A stretch of 64,000 nucleotides of DNA, taken from Cycas panzhihuaensis (Eukaryota > Cycadophyta). The position numbers and the translations under genes were made by a program. Below, in pieces: positions 35,936-49,810 of the stretch. Positions within the stretch are counted from its first letter, which is position 1; each line of letters opens with the position of its first letter. Location of the stretch: NCBI GenBank assembly GCA_023213395.1, contig CM041465.1:217751741-217815740 (forward strand), given 5' to 3'. The notes under the pieces were generated by a model. That model was not told the origin of the DNA, searched no databases, and was given only the letters and a program-made list of their open reading frames with translations.

Positions 35936-36988
35936 CTCAAGAAACAAGCTTTAATATGTGACAAACAACACCAAAATGATTGTCTCTTCGATAAAAATAC
36001 ACCACTGTATCCTCCTCTAACTCAGGTGCACACTCTGGAGGTACTCTAAACACCAACTATGCATACTCCGGGTGACTCGCTGACTATTCTCCCCTCACAG
36101 ACGGCCAAAAATGCACTTAAATAAACTCAAAAGTCTCAAAAATAACCCTTAAGTCACTTAGAAAAGTGCTCCAAGAATTGAGGATGGCTTTATAAGGAAG
36201 TAATACATGGTCTATAAGTTAAGAACATTTTTAAAAAATCCTTAATTTGCACTCAAAATAGGCCAAGAATGCTTTAAATAACTTCAAAGTAATTCATAAT
36301 AGGTAAATATGATATAATATGAAATGGAAAAGGGCCTTTTTATAATGTTCTTTTGAGGAGAATATACCAAAGAGTTTATTCCATGACTTGTGACTTTTTA
36401 TAAATAGACACACCTTATTACTTGACCCACGTGCTCTAATTCATCAATAAAACATATTTACAATATTGTTAAGGTTTAAACTTAGTGAAAAATCATCAAA
36501 TAATCAAATGAGAGAGTTGCATGAAGTGGAGAAAAGAGACGTGGTTGTCACAACATCTACACAGTCTATGCATATTAATGGACCTGTAGATGTTAGTATA
36601 GGTCTGCACACACTTGTATAATTGGTAATTAGCTCAAATGTTGTCCAACAAACTCCCAATCATACCTAGCCAATGTAAAACATGCCCAACCACCACTTAA
36701 CATGTAGATGTGAGCTGTATTTATGTATATAACTTACAATAAGAGGGTCTCACTCACATATAATGGAACTATGACTCAAAGTTCAGGTAGAGCTTACTAA
36801 ATAGCAATATGTACTACTATATATTCAGCTTAGTCTCTATACTAAGGGCATAAAACACTTCAAACAAGGCTCAATCTCTCCCTTATATAGGCAAGGTATA
36901 TATAACAATAGTAAAAGCTTCCTTTTTTAAATGTTATAGTGCTTTTGATGAGTAAATAATTAACTTACTTGTATACATAGATAGATAG

Positions 36989-37632
36989 TATTAGGTATTG
37001 TGACAACAATTATAGGCCTAAAATTATGGCATGTTTTCAGCGTGGTTTCCCCCCTTAGTCTTTCTCAGGGGGTTCTAAGGGGGGCGGGAGCCACCCTTGG
37101 CCACAAGGTCTGGGGGGCGTGGAACGTCCCTCGCTAGAAGGGGGTTCGGGGGTGATAGCCACCGACCCAAAAAATTGGCCATGCAAACCTTATCAAAATG
37201 TAAAGAGAATCAGGGTCGTTCGATACAAATACCCTAGATTCTACGGTTGAGATTTAGGTCTTGGATGTTCCTCTCATGTAACCCATTTTATGGCTTTTCT
37301 TATTATGTTGTAATGTTATGCAATATATTATGAAGAGGGCGGCAGCTAATTGTTGTTCCAGAGAGCACTCTATAACTATGATGTACTATTTCTCCATTCT
37401 GCAGTAATAAAGATCGATACCTTTCCTATGTGGATGTTTTCCTAGTATACTGCTAGGGTTTTACCACGTTATATTGGGTGCACATATGATGTTTGGCTTT
37501 CATTTTCTTATTACTGTATAATCTCTGATTTTAGAACTTACATGTAATTTTATGTTTCGATTTCTATAACTAATTATAAGAAAGTAATAGATCTTGGTGG
37601 TAGTTAAAGGGTTGGACCTTATATTCTCAACA
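36989..37632 (+). repeat. Copia-C 5' LTR (644 bp)
   Basis: Begins TATTAGGTATTGTGAC (the canonical TG is mutated; the 3' LTR has TGTTGGGTATTATGAC) and ends TTCTCAACA. An AATAAA at about 37407 is a plausible polyadenylation signal. A G-run-rich block lies at about 37069-37152. Confidence 0.9.
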
Positions 37633-37633
37633 A

Positions 37634-37649
37634 ATGGTATGAGAGCCAC
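37634..37649 (+). other. Copia-C primer binding site
   Basis: ATGGTATGAGAGCCAC starts two bases after the LTR and matches the initiator-tRNA-Met PBS with one change. Confidence 0.85.
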
Positions 37650-37703
37650 TCCTTTTCTTGCAGCGAGTTTGTGAATGTTTTGGTGTTGGATTTTCGACAC
37701 CAA

Positions 37704-40700
37704 ATGGCAAAACTAGCGAGTGCAAAGTTTGAGGTGAAGAAATTCAATAGAAAGAACAACTTCGAGTTGTGGAAGCTAAAAGTGTATGATATTCTTGTAC
37801 AGTAGGGTTTGTACAAAGCCTTTACAGGCAAGTCGAAGAAACCCACAGGGATGGATGATGAGGAATAGGATGATTTAGACAAAAAGGTACTTAGTAGAAT
37901 ACGATTGTGCTTGGCGGATGAAGTTTTGTTTAACATCGCAGGGGAGCAAACAACAGTAGGCTTATGGACCTAGTTGGAAGACCTGTATATGACCAAATCA
38001 GTAATGAATCAAATCTACTTGAAGAGGTAACTATACTCATTATGGATAAAGGAAAGTACAAAAATCGCTGACCATTTAAATATTTTCAATACTCGTATTT
38101 GTCAATTGACTAGTATCAATATTAAAATTGAGGATAAAGATAAGGTAGTTACCCTGTTATGCTCATTACCTAAATCCTGGGATAATATTGTCACCTCAAT
38201 TAGTTTTAGCACTACAGATGAATTGGAATATGACTCTATTGTGAGTGCTTTTCTAATGGAAGAAGTGTGGAGGAAGTCTAGTCTTAAAACCTCCACACTA
38301 GAAGCCATGACAGTAAGGGGTAGAATGTTTGAGATAGAACAAAACTCCAAGGATACATCAAGATCTAAGTCAAAGAGCAAAAAGTGTAAGCTCAAGTGTT
38401 GGCATTGTAATAAGACCGATCACCTCAAGAAGGATTGTTATAAAAGGAAGGAGTTCCAGAAAAAGGAAGATCCTACCAAGGAGGTGAATCAGGTGGAGTC
38501 AAATCAAGGTATAGATGATGATATCTTGGTTGCTTATAATATTTCTCATTATCACCATGACTGGTTATTAGATTCAGGTGCTTCACACCACATGTGTCCA
38601 CACAGGAGTTGGTTCTCATCATACCAACCTCTTGATGGTGGTGATGTGCTTATGGGAAATAAAGTTTCTTGTAAGACAGTGGGTATTGGTAGCATCAGAA
38701 TTAAGATATTTGATGGGGTAGTCAGAACATTAACTGAGGTTAGACATGTACCTGATTTAAAAAGGAATCTAATTTCCTTGGGTGAATTAGATTTGGGTGG
38801 TTTTAAGCATACAAGTCATGAAGGAGTCCTAAAGGTGTCAAAGGGCGCCTTGGTTGTTATGAAAGCCTTAAAGAGAGAAAATCTTTACATTCTAGTGGGA
38901 AGTATAGATGTCAACCAAGCAGCTATAGAGTCAAAGACTGCAGAAGATCCAACTCAGCTATGGCATCAGAGCTTAGGCACATGAGTGAGAGAGTACTTAA
39001 GGTGCTAATAAACTATAAGTTGCTTCCTAACTTGTAGCTTTCAGACTTGGCTTTCTATAAATATTATATTTTTGGAAAATAGTATAGACTCTAGTTTAAA
39101 GTAGGGAGTCACACTAGTAAAGGCATTCTAGATTATACACATTTAGATGTATGGGGACCAACCCCTAAAATATCTTATGGAGGATCATTGCATTTTATCA
39201 CATTTATAGATGATTACTCCAGGAAGGTATGGGTCTATTTTTTGAAAAGGAAATCTAAAGTTTTTAGTGTGTTTAAGCAGTTCAAGGCTTTAGTTGAGAA
39301 CAGTACTGGTAATATAATCAAATGTTTAAGAACTGACAATGGAGTTGAGTTCAACTCCTTAGAGTTTGAGAACTATTGCAGAGAAGCTGGGATCGAAAGA
39401 CACAAGACCACTAGCTATACTCCATAGTAAAATGGCATTGCTGAGCGCATGGATAGGACACTCTTGGAAAGAGCAAGAAGCATGCTAAGTAATGCAAGAG
39501 TGGAGCAGGGCTTGTGGGTAGAAGCTATTCAAACAGCTTGCTATCTGGTAGATAGGTCACCATCAGTTACAATAGATTGCAAGATTCCTGAAGAGGTATA
39601 AAGTGGACATCCATGTGATTATTTAAATTTAAAAGTTTTTAGTTGTGATGCTTATGCCTGGACTGACAAAAGTAAACATTCAAAGTTAGACCCAAAATCC
39701 AAGATATATATCTTTATTGGTTATGGTGATAAGGATGGTGTGAAGGGATACAGGTTGTGGGATCCTACTGCCCACAAAATCACCATTAACAGAGATGTCA
39801 TATTTGATGAATCTCCCCTTGTAAAATCAGGCAGTGTAGAAGCTGAAATAAAATAGGAGCATCAAGATGAACATCAACGAGTTAAGTTTGAAATGCAGCC
39901 ATCTATGGAATCAGAAGAGCATGAAGATCTTTCTGAAGATGAATCAACAGCAGATTCATAGGAGTATGTGGACACTCCTCTGCCAATAGTTAGAAGATCT
40001 ACATGAGTTAGTCATCCACCTGATAGGTACAGTCCTTTTATTTCTATTGCTTTAGTTTCTAATGATGGTGGACCCACATGTTATGAGGAAGTAGTAGATG
40101 ATATCCATGGAGAGAAGTGGATAAGGGCTATGCAAGAAGAGATAGATGCTTTGAAGAAAAATAATTCATGGGACTTGGTAGAACTTCCACATGGTAGGAA
40201 GATTGTTGGTTGCAGGTGGGTTTTCAAAAAGAAAATAGATGTTGATGGAAAGGTTGATAAATACAGGGCACGACTGGTGGCAAAAGGTTTTGCACATAAA
40301 GTAGGTATTGACTTTCATGAGATTTTTATACCAGTTGTTAAACTTGTTTCAATTCGAGTGATGTTAGCATTAGTAGCTTCTCTCGATTTCGAGTTGGAGT
40401 AGTTAGATGTAAAAATAACTTTTCTACATGGAGATTTAGATGAGGCGATCTATATGGATCAACCAAAGGGGTTTGTACAAGATGGCAGGAAAAGACTTGT
40501 TTGCAAGCTCAGGAAATCATTGTATGGCCTGAAGCAATCACCTAGGCAGAGGTACAAGAAGTTTGATGCCTTCATGGAGAGCCAAAATTTCAAAAGAAGT
40601 GAGTATGATCATTGTGTTTACTTTAAATTTATGGACAATGGCTTATTCATTATCTTGGTGTTCTATGTTGATGACATGTTGGTTGTAAGCAAGAGCATGG

Positions 40701-41615
40701 TAGAAATCAATAAGCTAAAGGCTCAATTATCTAGGACTTTTGATATGAAGGATCTAGGAGCTGCAAAATAAATCTTAGGCATGGAGATACACAGAGATAA
40801 GAAAAGTGGTAAGCTATGGTTATCACAGCAGAAATATATGGAGAAGGTACTAACCAGGTTTGGGATGGCAAATGTGAAACCAGTGAGTATCCCATTAGCT
40901 TCCCACTTCAAGCTTTCATCTAATATGAGTCCTAGTAATGAAGAAGAAAAGGCTTGTATGTCTCGTGTGCCTTATGCCAGTGCAGTAGGAAGTTTGATGT
41001 ATGTCATGGTATGTACAAGACCTGATATTTCACATGCAATCAGTGTAATTAATAGGTTTATGGCAAATCCAAGAAAGGAACATTAGGCTGTAGTGAAATG
41101 GGTGCTTCAGTATTTGAGAGGCACTAGTGATTACTGCATCACCTTTAGAGGTATAGGTAATCAGGTTTCTAGATATGTTGATTCAAACTTTGCAGGAGAT
41201 TTAGACAAAAGAAGGTCTACTTCAGGTTATGTTTTTACTCTTGTAAATGGTCTAGTTAGTTGGATGTCCAAATTGTAGAGAACAATTGCACTGTCAACCA
41301 CAGAAGTTGAATATGTTGCTATAGCACATGCTTGTAAAGAAGCAATCTAGTTACAAGGTCTATTGGTTGAGCTTGGAAGGAGACAAGAAAATATAAAGGT
41401 ATTTTGTGATAATCAAAGTGCCATTTACTTAGCCAAGAATCCAACTTATCATAGTAGAACAAATTGCTCTTAAATACCATTTTGTTAGACAGGTTATGGA
41501 AATAGGTGGAGTGGCACTCGAGAAGATTCACACCAATCAGAATTGTGCTAATATATTCACAAAACCATTACCATTAGAGAAGTTCAAATGGTGTTTGACT
41601 TCTCTTGGCTTGTAG
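37704..41615 (+). pseudogene. Copia-C gag-pol polyprotein
   Basis: ATG at 37704. Gag carries FEVKKFNRKNNFELWKLKV; the zinc knuckle CWHCNKTDHLKKDC is at about 38398-38440; protease LLDSGASHHMCPH near 38566; pre-integrase LWHQ near 38958. Integrase catalytic acids lie in LDVWGP (about 39146), LRTDNGVEF (about 39328) and NGIAERMD (about 39432). RT has KYRARLVAKGF, LDVKITFLHGDLDEAIYM and FYVDDMLV (catalytic DD near 40670). RNase H has YVDSNFAGDLDKRRSTSGY near 41173 and the end NIFTKPLPLEKF before TAG at 41613. Defects are about a dozen or more in-frame stops, most at Gln or Trp codons (for example two adjacent stops where TPQQNG is expected), a one-base deletion near 38978 and another near 41460. 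Confidence 0.93.
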
Positions 41616-41654
41616 AAAAGATGATGAAGGATCCAGGAAAGGTAGTGGGTAATT

Positions 41655-41671
41655 GTTGTCAAGGTGGAGAT
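41655..41671 (+). other. Copia-C polypurine tract
   Basis: TGTCAAGGTGGAGAT immediately precedes the 3' LTR. It is the plus-strand priming site and matches the PPT of Copia-A (AAGGTAGAGAT). Confidence 0.75.
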
Positions 41672-42315
41672 TGTTGGGTATTATGACAACAATTATAGGC
41701 CTAAAATTATGGCATGTTTTTGACGCGGTTTCCCCCCCTAATCTTTCTCAGGAGGTTCCAAGGGGGACAGGAGCCCACCTTCACCGAGGGGTGTGGGGGG
41801 CATGGAATGCCCCCTACTAGGAGGGGGTTCGGGGGCGATAGCCCCCGACCTGAAAACTTGGCCATGTAAACGTTATCAAAATGTAAAGAGAATCAGGGTT
41901 GTTCAATACAAATACCCTAGATTCTACGGTTGAGATTTAGGTCTTGGATGTTCCTCTCATGTAGCCCATTTTAGGGCTTTTCTTATTATGTTGTAATGTT
42001 ATACAATGTATCATGAAGAGGGCGACAGCTGATTGTTGTTCTGGAGAGCACTATGTAACTGTGATGTACTATTTATCAATTCTGCAGTAATAAAGATCGA
42101 TACCTTTCCTGTGTGGATGTTTCCCTAGCACACTATTAGGATTTTACCATGTTATATTAGGCGCACATATGATGTTTAGCTTTCATTTTCTTGTTACTGT
42201 ATAATTTCTGATTTTAGAACTTACATGTAATTTTATATTTCAATTTTTGTAACTAGTTGTAAGAAAGCAATAGATCTTGCTGGCAGTTAAAGGGTTGGAC
42301 CTTGTATTCTCAATA
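41672..42315 (+). repeat. Copia-C 3' LTR (644 bp)
   Basis: Starts TGTTGGGTATTATGAC and ends TATTCTCAATA, then GATAG. It has the same length as the 5' LTR. Confidence 0.9.
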
Positions 42316-42646
42316 GATAGTTGTCCTCATAGTTGTTGAATAACCATTAGTATATGCTCTATATGCTTTAATTATTACTACAATAGAACAACTGGCTTCA
42401 AATGGCATGTAATAAATCAAACCACAAGCATGGCCTTCATATCTGAATATTAACTCCAATAGACCCTTATATTTCATTGATTGATAACTTTCACTATCTT
42501 AACTACCACTAATATGTTGTACCTACTTCTTTACGTTGTTGGAGTTAATTGACCCTCAAGATAAGTCTTAGGTTGGACGGCTTCACCTGACAACTGGTAA
42601 TCTCACTACTCTTCTCAACATCAGGTTTTAGTTATGTAGAACCCTA

Positions 42647-42660
42647 TGGATCTGATACCA
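42647..42660 (-). other. Copia-B2 primer binding site
   Basis: The minus strand reads TGGTATCAGATCCATAG next to the LTR. It is 5.3 kb further from gag than originally because Copia-C separates them. Confidence 0.8.
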
Positions 42661-43015
42661 TGTTTAAGAATATAAAATCATATAGGTATGTTCCCATCTA
42701 TAGAATCTTTAACCATATATAGTAAGCAAATAAAAATACATACAGAATACAGATGCATTGGACCTAGGATTTATATGGGAAAACCCTTTCATGAAAAAAA
42801 CCCACCACAAAAGAGCCTTCTAGATCACATTGATTATTTCATAATTACTTTGATACATTGAATACACAAGGGCTCAAGACTTTTATATTCTTCCAAGAGG
42901 TATCACCCAATTAGGGTTGTGACCCTCTAAATATTTTACATCTTTTCACTTAATCACCTTAGTTAAACTATATTAACATTAATCTATGGCTTAACAAACA
43001 ACTACTAAGTTAACA
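42661..43015 (-). repeat. Copia-B2 5' LTR (355 bp)
   Basis: Plus-strand start TGTTTAAGAATATAAAATC and end CTAAGTTAACA, followed by the TGAAG duplication. Confidence 0.88.
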
Positions 43016-43020
43016 TGAAG

Positions 43021-43372
43021 TTCCCCTAAGATAAAATAGACTATGGGACACACATGTTTCAATATAAGATGGTCTAAAATCAAGGTTGGGCAAGCATGTA
43101 TCATAGCAAAATAGATGAAAATACATATAAAACATAATAATTCTGATAAAAAGAGCATCTAAAAGAGTGAAACAAATAAGCAATCACTACAACTGGAAGC
43201 AAAAGAAGGGTAAGAATTATCCATAAAGGTACTAAAAGGCCTTTTTGTAATTTGTTGAGCTTGTTAGATAATATTTTGAAACTACTAACCATAGTCAGAA
43301 TTATTACTGACTAATAACACATGCATTTATTTATCAAACTAATAAACAAATATTAGTATATGCTTATAAAAT
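43021..43372. other. Spacer between Copia-B2 and Copia-F2
   Basis: The copy-2 counterpart of 15411-15762. AT-rich, with no recognisable gene. A hydrophobic minus-strand frame of 63 codons is shared with copy 1 but has no family resemblance. Confidence 0.6.
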
Positions 43373-43657
43373 TGATTAAATCAGGGGACAAAGAGAGCAT
43401 AATAACAATGTAAGAAAGGGGGAACCATTAATCCATAAGGATGGTGGTGCTGATAAACACCAGGGTCATTAGACCCCATGAATATATAAGTGGGACTGAG
43501 AGGGATTTAGCACATCTCTCAAAGTCTACCACTAACCACCATTGACAAATGATTGATATGTTGCTTCCATAATATCTTTACTAATATAGGTTATCATCCT
43601 AATATGGACAATCAACCCAAAGGAAATACAAGTTTTAATATAGGTATTTTTCCAACA
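43373..43657 (-). repeat. Copia-F2 3' LTR (285 bp)
   Basis: Ends TGATTAAATCAGGGGAC and TTTTTCCAACA on the plus strand. The adjacent TTACTCCCTCTAT is the PPT on the minus strand. Confidence 0.87.
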
Positions 43658-43689
43658 TTACTCCCTCTATAATGCCCATTTGGTGAGAC

Positions 43690-45843
43690 TCTAAACTTAT
43701 CTCTAGTTTGATAAATTTTATTCTACTAAGTGCCTTTGTGAATATGTTTGTCACATATTCTTTAGTGCTACAATAAACCAATTCTAATTTACCTTATTGT
43801 ACTAATTCTCTAATGAAGTGATACTGTATTTTAATGTGATTTGTCCTACTATGAAACATAGATTCCTAGTCATATGAATGGTACTTTAATTATCACAAAG
43901 CAACTAAATGAGGCCAATATATTCTTCCTATAAATCTTGAAGTAATCTTTTAAGCTAAATTATTTCACATGCTTCTGTTATAATTACTTTATACTCTACT
44001 TCTGCAATAGATAGAGATATTGTTACCTATTTCTTTAAACTCTATGCTACTACTACTAAACCCAAATTAAATGTATAACCAGAGGTAGATTTCCTATCAT
44101 CTATATAACCTATCCAATCTGACTGTATATAGTTAATAAACCTATAGTCCCCTAATGACCTATAATATAACCCATATCTAATTGTACCTTTAAGATACTT
44201 GGGAATTCTTTTGGTTACTTGTTAATGTTTTACCTTAGGCTCATGCATAATATGAAAACTACATTGACTGCATACATGATGTATGGTTAAGTTGAAGTCA
44301 AGTAAAGTAGACTTCCAATCAACTACCTATAAAATATAAGATCAACTAATTATGATTTCTTAAATTTGGATAATTTTAACCCAACCTTATTGGTATTGTA
44401 AGTGGCTTGCAACTACTCATTCTAAATTTATATAACAAATCTAATATGTATTTCCTTTGGGAAATAAATATCCTATTTTTATCCTACCATACTTCAATAC
44501 CTATGAAATAATACATTAGTCCCAAGTCTGGCATCTCAAATTCTTTTCATATATCTTTCTTAAATCTTTAGGACAAGTGATCATTGTTCCTAGTATATAG
44601 AAGGTCATTTACATATAAGCCCATAATTAGTCTTGAGCTTCCTTCTAATTTGATATATAAATTAGGTTCCAAATAGCTTCTTTAGAATCCTTTATCCTTG
44701 AAATATTTGTCAATCCTAGAGTACCATACTCTAGGTTCTTACTTGAGTCTATATAAGGCCTTTCTAAGTTTGTAAACCTTATTTTTCTTCTCCTTTCACT
44801 TCAAAACCCTTGGCTTATTAGACATAAATTTCTTCATCTATATAACCATTCAAGAAAGTATTTTTTACATCTATTTGATGTATTATCCAATCTTATTGTG
44901 CAACTAAGTCCATAGTTAACCTAATTGTTTCTAGCCTTACAATAGATTTAAATGTCTCATTATAACCTATACTCTCAATTTAAGCATAACCCTTTGCAAC
45001 CAACCTTGCCTTATACTTATCAATGGACTTATTTGATTTATACATGATCTTATAGACCCATTTTATCCTAATAGCATTCTTGTTAGGTGGAAGATCCACT
45101 AACTCCCATATGTTATTTTTCATTCAGGTATTGTACTCCTTTTTTATTGCTTTCTTCCATTCATCTTAATTATTTATCTCTTCAAAGTTGTAAGGATCAT
45201 TAGACTCCATAAACTAAGTTATAAATACAGAATTCACTATTTGAGATCTTGTAGTCCTTCTCTTAAAGATAGTATCTAATATATTTTGAGAGCTATGAGA
45301 CCTTTGTACCTATTTTGGGACCCTTTGATTTGAAGTAGAGGGTCCTGCTTCATTTATATTAGGTACATTTATACCTTTAGAGTTTGAGTCTATTTCAACC
45401 ATGATATTTTTGCCCTTATCTTTTCTAATAACTTTTTCTTGATAAAATCCATCTTCTTTTAAGATAACATCCTTGCTTATAATAATTCTTTTGCTTTTTG
45501 GATTGTAAAGTTTATAGGATCTAGAATAGTCATTATATCCTATAAAGATACATTTGATGCTCTTGCCATTCAACTTTATCCTCCTTTGATATGGGACATG
45601 TGAGTAAGCTATACATCCAAAAATTCTTAAGTGTTTAATAATTAGCTTATAACCTATCCAAGTTTTTTTTAATGTAACCCATGTAACTACTTGGGTGGTA
45701 TACTTATTCAATAAATAAATAATTGTATGTATAACTTCTATCTAATATTCATTTCCTAGATGCTTGTCCTTAAACATACTTCTTTTTATTTCAACAATTA
45801 TCATATTTTTTTTTTTTGCAACCCTATTTTATTGAGGGGTGTA
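43690..45843 (-). pseudogene. Copia-F2 pol 3' half (integrase end, RT, RNase H)
   Basis: At the D2 junction the minus strand encodes the segment after the second integrase aspartate: a TP-QQN-x-V-A-type motif, then KDKHLGNEY and HT-x-IYLLNKYTTQVVTWVTLKKTW. An open part at 45711-45310 continues through LRIFGCIAYSHVPYQRR, IFIGYNDYSRSYKLYNP and an acidic, serine-rich linker. RT and RNase H follow with many stops. RNase H ends IKIQYHFIREL and EYVTNIFTKALSR near 43860-43720. Confidence 0.83.
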
Positions 45844-45848
45844 AGGAT

Positions 45849-46242
45849 TGTTGGGGTTAATAGTCATCACCCCACCCCCACCTTCCAACCAAGAGTGCAC
45901 ATCTCATCTTCATCAATTTACACATGTGGATGCTCAACATGTGTAGGTAAGTATAAGGCAAGTTTAGTTGGTTTGAGTTAAGTTTATTTCGAGTTAAGTT
46001 TGCATAATTTTATTATTATTTAAATTTTAGGGGTTGAGGAGTTCCCTTCTCCCCCAAACTATATAATTTAAGGGGTGTGCAACCCTAGTGTATTTAGACA
46101 CCGCCTTCATTATGGACATTTGTAACTCTTTTCTACAAAATGGATTCAATACAATGATTCTTATTCATGCAACAATGATATATTAAAGTTTTGATTATCT
46201 CTTTTATGTTCTGCCCTGTTCTCCTACATATTATTTCCTACA
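45849..46242 (+). repeat. Copia-D2 5' LTR (394 bp)
   Basis: Begins TGTTGGGGTTAATAGTC and ends ATTATTTCCTACA. By eye about one in ten positions differs from the 3' LTR. Confidence 0.9.
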
Positions 46243-46257
46243 ATTGGTATCAGAGCC
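46243..46257 (+). other. Copia-D2 primer binding site
   Basis: ATTGGTATCAGAGCC, a perfect core of the initiator-tRNA-Met PBS of plant Copia elements. Confidence 0.87.
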
Positions 46258-46476
46258 AAGGATTATTGGCCTACTAAATTTTTTTGAAGAAGTAAGAAGA
46301 TTTACTAATATCTACAGTTGATTTAATTACAAGCGAGCAAATATCGAGTATATTTATTTTCTACAAGGTTTTTCAGCAGTTTCTTATATTTTTTATCAAA
46401 GATTTAATTATTCTTGAGTTATATTTGTTGAATAACAAAGATATTTTAGATTTATTCTTTGATTTGTGTAGGTGTA

Positions 46477-46636
46477 TGATGGAAAAAATATGGAGCCAAA
46501 GTGCTCTGATACCAAATGATGGAAAAAATATGGAGCCAAAGTGCTCTGATACCAAATGATGGAAAAAATATGGAGCCAAAGTGCTCTGATACCAAATGAT
46601 GGAAAAAATATGGAGCCAAAGTGCTCTGATACCAAA
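46477..46636 (-). repeat. Four perfect 40-bp tandem units with embedded PBS
   Basis: Each unit on the minus strand starts TTTGGTATCAGAGCACTTTG and ends TTTTTTCCATCA. The first part is a primer-binding-site sequence and the last part resembles the LTR terminus TATTTTCCTTCA. All four copies here are identical. Confidence 0.92.
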
Positions 46637-47037
46637 TGAAGGAAAATATGCTTGCAAACTAACAGGTTAGAACATATATCAAATAAGCATAAACTAGTAT
46701 TGCATTAATACAGCAGTGTATCACCAATTACAATAGCATAACACATGAGAGCCTTGTTGTTCAATCCATTGTAGTAGAATGAGTATTCCAAATCTTCCTC
46801 AAAGTAGGTGGTGTCTAAAGACACCGTGGTTGTACACCCTTAACATTTATAGTTTAGGGAGGAGGGAAACCTCAACCCCTGAATTCAAATTAATAATAAA
46901 ATAATACTAACTTAACTCAAATGAAACTAACTCAACTTACCTTAACTTACCTTGACATGTTGAGCATCACATGTCTAAATTGAGGTGCACAATCCTGGTA
47001 GGTAAGAGGGAGTTGAGTGATGACATTACACCCAACA
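46477..47037 (-). repeat. Copia-E 3' LTR (561 bp), including the PBS array
   Basis: Read on the minus strand it begins TGTTGGGTGTAATGTC after the PPT AAGGGGGAGAA and reaches CATATTTTCCTTCA. It then continues through four 40-bp units to the end CATCA at the GTGTA flank. The array is inside the LTR because the same arrangement terminates the 5' LTR. Confidence 0.88.
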
Positions 47038-47049
47038 TTCTCCCCCTTA

Positions 47050-47734
47050 ATGCCAGCACGAACACTTGTATCTTTTCCTTGAACTTGTGGAACTGGAACT
47101 TGAAAAAAACTTTGAAATTCCAATTTTGATCTTTGTCAATGCTTCTCACCCTTATAGTCACATATATCTCCTTATTATAGAATGATGTAGGAAGACTATA
47201 GGTAGATGAAACTTGATGCAAAAGTAGATGAATAGCTGTAATTTAGACTTGAACTTTTATACTCTTTATGCTTTGAACAGTTGTCATATCACCAGGTTCA
47301 TTCTTCGTTATGTCATAAGATTCGTCTTCATGATGCTCCCCCTCAAATGGAGGATCAAATCCTTGTGCAACAAGGTGGTCCTGCATTTGATCTGAATCTT
47401 CATTGGTGTTGCCGCCATGATCTACATGCTCACACCGTCTCACATGCTCATCAAACGTTTCATCAAATACATTGGGGATATCTCCCCATAAACGGAAATC
47501 AATAAATCCCAAAACAGACTTAGATGTTGTTAATTCAAACTAGTGAAAAGACATCATCACCATAGTGCAAAATAATAAACCTAACACTTCATTATCTTTT
47601 CTAAAATTTTCTTTAAGGCTAAGGTCACATTCATGTTGTAAATACTTCAAAAGATCACGTTCAATAAAGTAAGTGTGCATAGTATCATACCATAGTGAAT
47701 AGTTATGGCCATTGAAAATGGGGAATTGTGCCAT
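47050..47734 (-). pseudogene. Copia-E gag-derived protein with conserved acidic tail
   Basis: The minus strand starts MAQFPIFNGHNYSLWYDTM, the Copia gag N-terminal motif, and runs to 47540. After a frame change it continues at 47512 with SKSVLGFIDFRLWGDIPNVF, then FDEHVRRCEHVDHGG and DQMQDHLVAQGFDPPFEGE. A last block near the PPT matches the KFKEK...IKGEN ending of D2. The tail aligns with Copia-D2 (FVEHVR, DQMx-type YDHLVAQ, PPFKGE) but not with usual Copia gag. It could be gag fused by deletion to a pol linker. Function unknown. Confidence 0.7.
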
Positions 47735-49800
<2,066 letters not shown>

Positions 49801-49810
49801 GATAGACTAT

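Larger units (their letters stand above)
36989..42315 (+). mobile_element. Copia-C retrotransposon, structurally complete
   Basis: Plus-strand element of 5327 bp with two LTRs of 644 bp (36989-37632 and 41672-42315), PBS, gag-pol and PPT. It is flanked by GATAG (36984-36988 and 42316-42320). It is inserted in the untranslated leader of Copia-B2; copy 1 has the empty site at 14691-14695. By hand count the LTRs differ at about 75 of 644 positions, mostly transitions. Protein motifs and the order IN-RT-RNase H place it in Ty1/Copia, closest in feel to Tork/Tnt1. Confidence 0.94.
26227..43015 (-). mobile_element. Copia-B2, full span, containing Copia-A2 and Copia-C
   Basis: Minus-strand element bounded by the direct repeat TGAAG (26222-26226 and 43016-43020). 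3' LTR 26227-26572; RNase H end 26639-27243; interrupted by Copia-A2 (27244-32552); pol and gag 32553-35935; leader interrupted by Copia-C (36989-42315); PBS 42647-42660; 5' LTR 42661-43015. The matching TSD establishes that the two distant LTRs belong to one insertion. Confidence 0.93.

Noticed and set aside
38102-38395. A 97-codon minus-strand frame in Copia-C
   Set aside because: Antisense to the well-supported gag and zinc-knuckle region.
46477-46636. CRISPR-like direct repeats
   Set aside because: The 40-bp units are directly adjacent without spacers and contain a retroelement PBS in plant nuclear DNA.
46373-46657. Open frames made of repeated WYQSTLAPYF-like units, here and at 51364-51669
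   Set aside because: They are translations of the 40-bp PBS array in the Copia-E LTRs, whose 40-base period rotates through three frames; not a protein.
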